Of a stretch of 33,632 nucleotides of DNA, positions 30,646-33,632 are shown piece by piece. The notes under the pieces are model-generated. The model was not told the origin of the DNA and searched no databases. It saw only the letters and a list, made by a program, of their open reading frames with translations. Each line of letters opens with the position of its first letter. Position 1 is the first letter of the stretch. The stretch covers positions 1 to 33,632 of the forward strand of contig VFKC01000007.1 of the NCBI GenBank assembly GCA_009885745.1, read 5' to 3'. This DNA is from Actinomycetota bacterium. GTDB taxonomy: Bacteria; Actinomycetota; Actinomycetes; S36-B12; UBA5976. A program made the translations under genes and the position numbers.

Positions 30646-31949
30646 TCGCCTATTCTCTCATCGTCTGGCACGTCATTGCGCACAACACGGATGCGCGAAA
30701 TGCGCAGTGCATCCATCTCGACCACAGTCAAAGTCGCATTTTGGTGAACAATTTCATCGGTGATTGCTGGCATGCGCCCCAAACCAGCCGCCATGAAACC
30801 AGCCACTGTGTCGTAGGGACCTTCGGGAAGTTCCAAACCTGTTTCATCATGAAAGTCATCAAGATTTAGTAGCCCATCAACCACAACATCTTTACTCGGC
30901 GGAATAACGCCTTCGGATGCATCCGTGTCGTATTCGTCGCGGATGTCACCGATGAGTTCTTCGACAAGATCCTCAAGAGTCACGATGCCATCCGTGCCGC
31001 CATATTCATCCACGACGATAGCCATGTGGGCACCAGCGGCGCGCATGTCTGACAATGCTGGGATGACTCGCTTTGATCCGGGCAGTCGAGCTATCTCGCG
31101 TACTAGGTCACCTACCCGAATTGAACGTTCACGAATGTCTGGCGCCAAAATATCGCGCACATGCACAAAGCCAAGGATCTCGTCTTGTGAGCCATCACTG
31201 ACTGGATAACGTGAATGGGGTAGTTCGCTAATAATTTTGGCTGCCTTGAATGCGGGTAAGTCCGCGTCAAGAAATGCAACTTCAGTTCGCGGAATCATAA
31301 CCTCGCGGATTTCGCGCTTGCCTGCTTCAAATACATCGTCAATCAGTTCGCGTTCTGCCGTGGTGAGTTCCTCATGAGCGGCAACCATGCCACGTAATTC
31401 TTCACCAGAAATTTGTTCACGGCCTGCAGTAGGGCTTCCACCAAGAATGCGCACGACCACATTTGTGGATTTTGAGAGAAATCCAATAAATGGAGTGAAT
31501 ATCTTTGCTATCACATCAATCGGGCCAGCCAAGAACAATGAATAACGTTCAGCGTGCTGTATTCCCAAACGCTTTGGCACAAGTTCAGCCAGGACCAAAG
31601 ATAAATAGGCGACGACCAGAGTGGACAGCAGAAATGAAACCGTCTCAGCTGTTCGTGCAGAAAGACCTAAATCTTCAAGACGTGGAACCACTATTGGCGA
31701 AATACGCTTTTCGCCGTAAGCAGCGGAAAGAAAACCGGTAAAGGTAACCCCGACCTGGCCTGCTGCTAAAAAGCGGTTGGGATTCTTGACTAGCTTTTCT
31801 AGGCGCTTACCGCGTCGACCGTGGGTTTCAGATAGTTTCTGGACCTGACTGTCGCGCAATGTCATGAGCGCAGTTTCCGCGGCCACAAAAAATGCGCCGA
31901 CAATCATGAAAACTAGAACAGTGCCAATAATCGGCAACAAGGCAATCAC
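30642..31949 (-). CDS. Hemolysin/CNNM family transporter (DUF21, CBS pair, CorC_HlyC)
   Basis: N-terminal DUF21 membrane domain; VMIPRTEVAFLDAD, RYPVSDGSQDEILGFVHVRDIL, VVDEYGGTDGIVTLEDLVEELIGDI. Confidence 0.94.
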   Translation of the reverse strand: MIALLPIIGTVLVFMIVGAFFVAAETALMTLRDSQVQKLSETHGRRGKRLEKLVKNPNRFLAAGQVGVTFTGFLSAAYGEKRISPIVVPRLEDLGLSARTAETVSFLLSTLVVAYLSLVLAELVPKRLGIQHAERYSLFLAGPIDVIAKIFTPFIGFLSKSTNVVVRILGGSPTAGREQISGEELRGMVAAHEELTTAERELIDDVFEAGKREIREVMIPRTEVAFLDADLPAFKAAKIISELPHSRYPVSDGSQDEILGFVHVRDILAPDIRERSIRVGDLVREIARLPGSKRVIPALSDMRAAGAHMAIVVDEYGGTDGIVTLEDLVEELIGDIRDEYDTDASEGVIPPSKDVVVDGLLNLDDFHDETGLELPEGPYDTVAGFMAAGLGRMPAITDEIVHQNATLTVVEMDALRISRIRVVRNDVPDDERIGE

Positions 31950-32086
31950 AATATGAGTCTACCGTTGGACGAGTGCCTAGAGTTGTGCTGTCAATGCACT
32001 GCGAGTTTGGCAAGTGAGTTACCTATTGCGCAATGGATCTGGTGAATCCAAGCAACGTTTTGTTGCATGCACTCGGCAAGCAACAT

Positions 32087-32114
32087 GCCGCATTCACCTT
32101 GCGGCATTCACCCT
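32087..32114. repeat. 14-bp near-perfect tandem repeat upstream of the Fic gene
   Basis: gccgcattcacctt / gcggcattcaccct (12 of 14 identical). Confidence 0.75.
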
Positions 32115-32143
32115 GCCAAAGGGCAAGAACACCGCTTCTGGTC

Positions 32144-32198
32144 TTTGTTATATTGTTGCTTGCCAAATATAACAAAAGCGGCACTATAGTTATATTGT
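32144..32198. promoter_or_regulatory. Promoter and operator-like array of the Fic gene
   Basis: TTTGTTATATT (32144-32154) - 11 nt - AATATAACAAA (32166-32176) perfect inverted repeat; third half-site GTTATATTGT (32189-32198); -10 TATAGT (32185-32190) exactly 6 nt before GTG 32197. Confidence 0.7.
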
Positions 32199-33399
32199 GG
32201 ACCTAAAAGCCTTCCAAGAATACGCCCCCGGCTACATTGTCGACATTTCCGGTAGTGACCCAGCCGGTGGAGAGTGGCGCTCAAGAGCCTTTGTTCCAAA
32301 GCCTTTGCCCAACACATCCCCCACACTCAGCGCCGAAACCTTCAACCAGATCTCTGCTGCACGAGCTGCCCTGGCCGCTCTCGAGGGATCAGCGATTCAC
32401 CTACCAAACCGATGGGTATTTCGGCATGCCACCTTGCGCCGTGAAGCCCAAAGCACCTCGGCACTGGAGGGAACTTTCGCTCCCATTGAGGATGTCCTCA
32501 CCGCAAGTTCCGACGATCCGCAAGATGATGCGATGTCGGAAGTGCTTCGCTATGTCTCGATGGCTAGTCACGCCTTTGCCTCCGTCATGAGCGGACGCCG
32601 GTTAAGCATGAACTTGATCTGCGAATTGCACGGCGAACTGCTGCGCGAGAGTGCACTTGAGAATGAAGCCGGTCGATTGCGGGAAACGCAAGTGATGATC
32701 GGTTCACATGTACCTGGAACGCCGCTACAGGTTGTGCTGGATAATGCGCGCTTTGTGCCAAGCCCACCCGGAGATCAACTTCAAGCCGGCATGGATCAAT
32801 TGGTTGCCTGGATGGGTAGTGACTTGAGTCAGCACATTGACCCAGTCGTTGCTACGTCCATGTTGCACTATCAGTTTGAATGTCTGCATCCTTTTGTGGA
32901 TGGCAATGGGCGCCTCGGTCGCCTACTCGTTGTGTTGTATTTGCTGCAAGGTGGATTAATCACAGAGCCAACTCTGTTTGTGTCACCGTGGTTTGAGGCA
33001 CGTCGAGATAAGTATTTTGAGTCACTCTTACGAGTAAGCACACACAATGATTGGGATTCATACATCCGCTTCTTTGCTCAAGGAATTGAGGAGTCCGCCA
33101 ACAATACGGCTGAACTGATGCAGGCGCTCACAGAAATTCAAGGCGAGCTCAAGGATCAACTGGTAGCAGCTGGCATACGTGCAGAGAGCGCACAGAGGCT
33201 CATTGATTACGCCATTTCTAATCCGACATTTACCGTTGCGCAAGCCGCAGAGAGCACCGGAATTTCCTACCCTCGAGCCAATAAAGTCATTGCACAACTT
33301 GTTGAACTCGAGATTCTTAACATTGTTGATACCACGGCATACAGGCGGAGGTTCTTTGCGCCGAAGATCCTCAAGGCATTAAGTCGATCTAGCAAATAG
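32197..33399 (+). CDS. Fic family protein (AMPylator) with C-terminal winged-helix/HTH
   Basis: Fic motif HPFVDGNGRLGR; N-terminal inhibitory motif TSALEG ([S/T]xxxE[G/N]); C-terminal HTH FTVAQAAESTGISYPRANKVIAQLVELEIL. Confidence 0.95.
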   Translation: MDLKAFQEYAPGYIVDISGSDPAGGEWRSRAFVPKPLPNTSPTLSAETFNQISAARAALAALEGSAIHLPNRWVFRHATLRREAQSTSALEGTFAPIEDVLTASSDDPQDDAMSEVLRYVSMASHAFASVMSGRRLSMNLICELHGELLRESALENEAGRLRETQVMIGSHVPGTPLQVVLDNARFVPSPPGDQLQAGMDQLVAWMGSDLSQHIDPVVATSMLHYQFECLHPFVDGNGRLGRLLVVLYLLQGGLITEPTLFVSPWFEARRDKYFESLLRVSTHNDWDSYIRFFAQGIEESANNTAELMQALTEIQGELKDQLVAAGIRAESAQRLIDYAISNPTFTVAQAAESTGISYPRANKVIAQLVELEILNIVDTTAYRRRFFAPKILKALSRSSK

Positions 33400-33412
33400 C
33401 GCTTAGTCCGAC

Positions 33413-33632
33413 CTAAAAGTTAAATATCGCAGTTACTGGGGCGTGATCGCTCCAGCGTTCGGCGTAGGTATCAGCGCGATTGACGACAACATCGGTGCAA
33501 TATTGGGCTAATTTCTCAGTTGCCAAATGGTAATCAATGCGCCAGCCAGCATCATTGTCGAAAGCTTGCCCGCGCCAAGACCACCAGGTGTATGGCCCTT
33601 CAATTTCGCCAGCAACTTTGCGGCCTAAATCT
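33413..33632 (-). CDS. xthA: Exodeoxyribonuclease III, C-terminal part (5' end outside the window)
   Basis: Reverse-strand translation ending at TAG 33415-33413: DLGRKVAGEIEGPYTWWSWRGQAFDNDAGWRIDYHLATEKLAQYCTDVVVNRADTYAERWSDHAPVTAIFNF*. WSDHAPV is the ExoIII/AP endonuclease C-terminal motif. Confidence 0.9.
   Translation of the reverse strand, partial: DLGRKVAGEIEGPYTWWSWRGQAFDNDAGWRIDYHLATEKLAQYCTDVVVNRADTYAERWSDHAPVTAIFNF

Noticed and set aside
32197-33399. Fic toxin-antitoxin module
   Set aside because: No small antitoxin ORF adjacent; the inhibitory motif is intramolecular.
1-33632. CRISPR array, prophage, transposon or biosynthetic cluster
   Set aside because: No regularly spaced repeats, integrases, transposases or phage structural genes; content is housekeeping.

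Overview
This 33.6 kb window is a gene-dense, mostly housekeeping segment of an actinobacterial chromosome. The supporting context is mtrA-mtrB-lpqB, the AccD/AccE/Maf/AccA cluster with biotin ligase, an LpdA-type quinone reductase and sdhCDAB; a streamlined, moderate-GC lineage is likely, but the taxon is inferred. I support about 30 CDSs, including a partial exonuclease III at the right edge that is absent from the ORF track. No CRISPR array, rRNA, tRNA or transposase was seen. Main second-look items: (1) A structured RNA between comF and hpf/raiA (minus strand, about 13603 to 13330) that fits the raiA-motif ncRNA. It has a 10-bp closing stem spanning about 260 nt and several perfect hairpins, and its predicted TSS coincides with the ATG of a 104-codon open frame running through the whole RNA. 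(2) A uniform promoter grammar in which a TANNNT-like -10 hexamer sits exactly 6 nt from the start codon at 13 genes plus the raiA RNA, implying pervasive leaderless transcription and correcting several starts. (3) Convergent gene ends fused back to back (TTAA/CTAA overlaps, 0-8 nt gaps), with little room for terminators. (4) xseA and xseB are split onto opposite strands and overlap only at their stop codons. (5) A Fic AMP-transferase with a C-terminal HTH has three GTTATATT operator-like half-sites over its own promoter.
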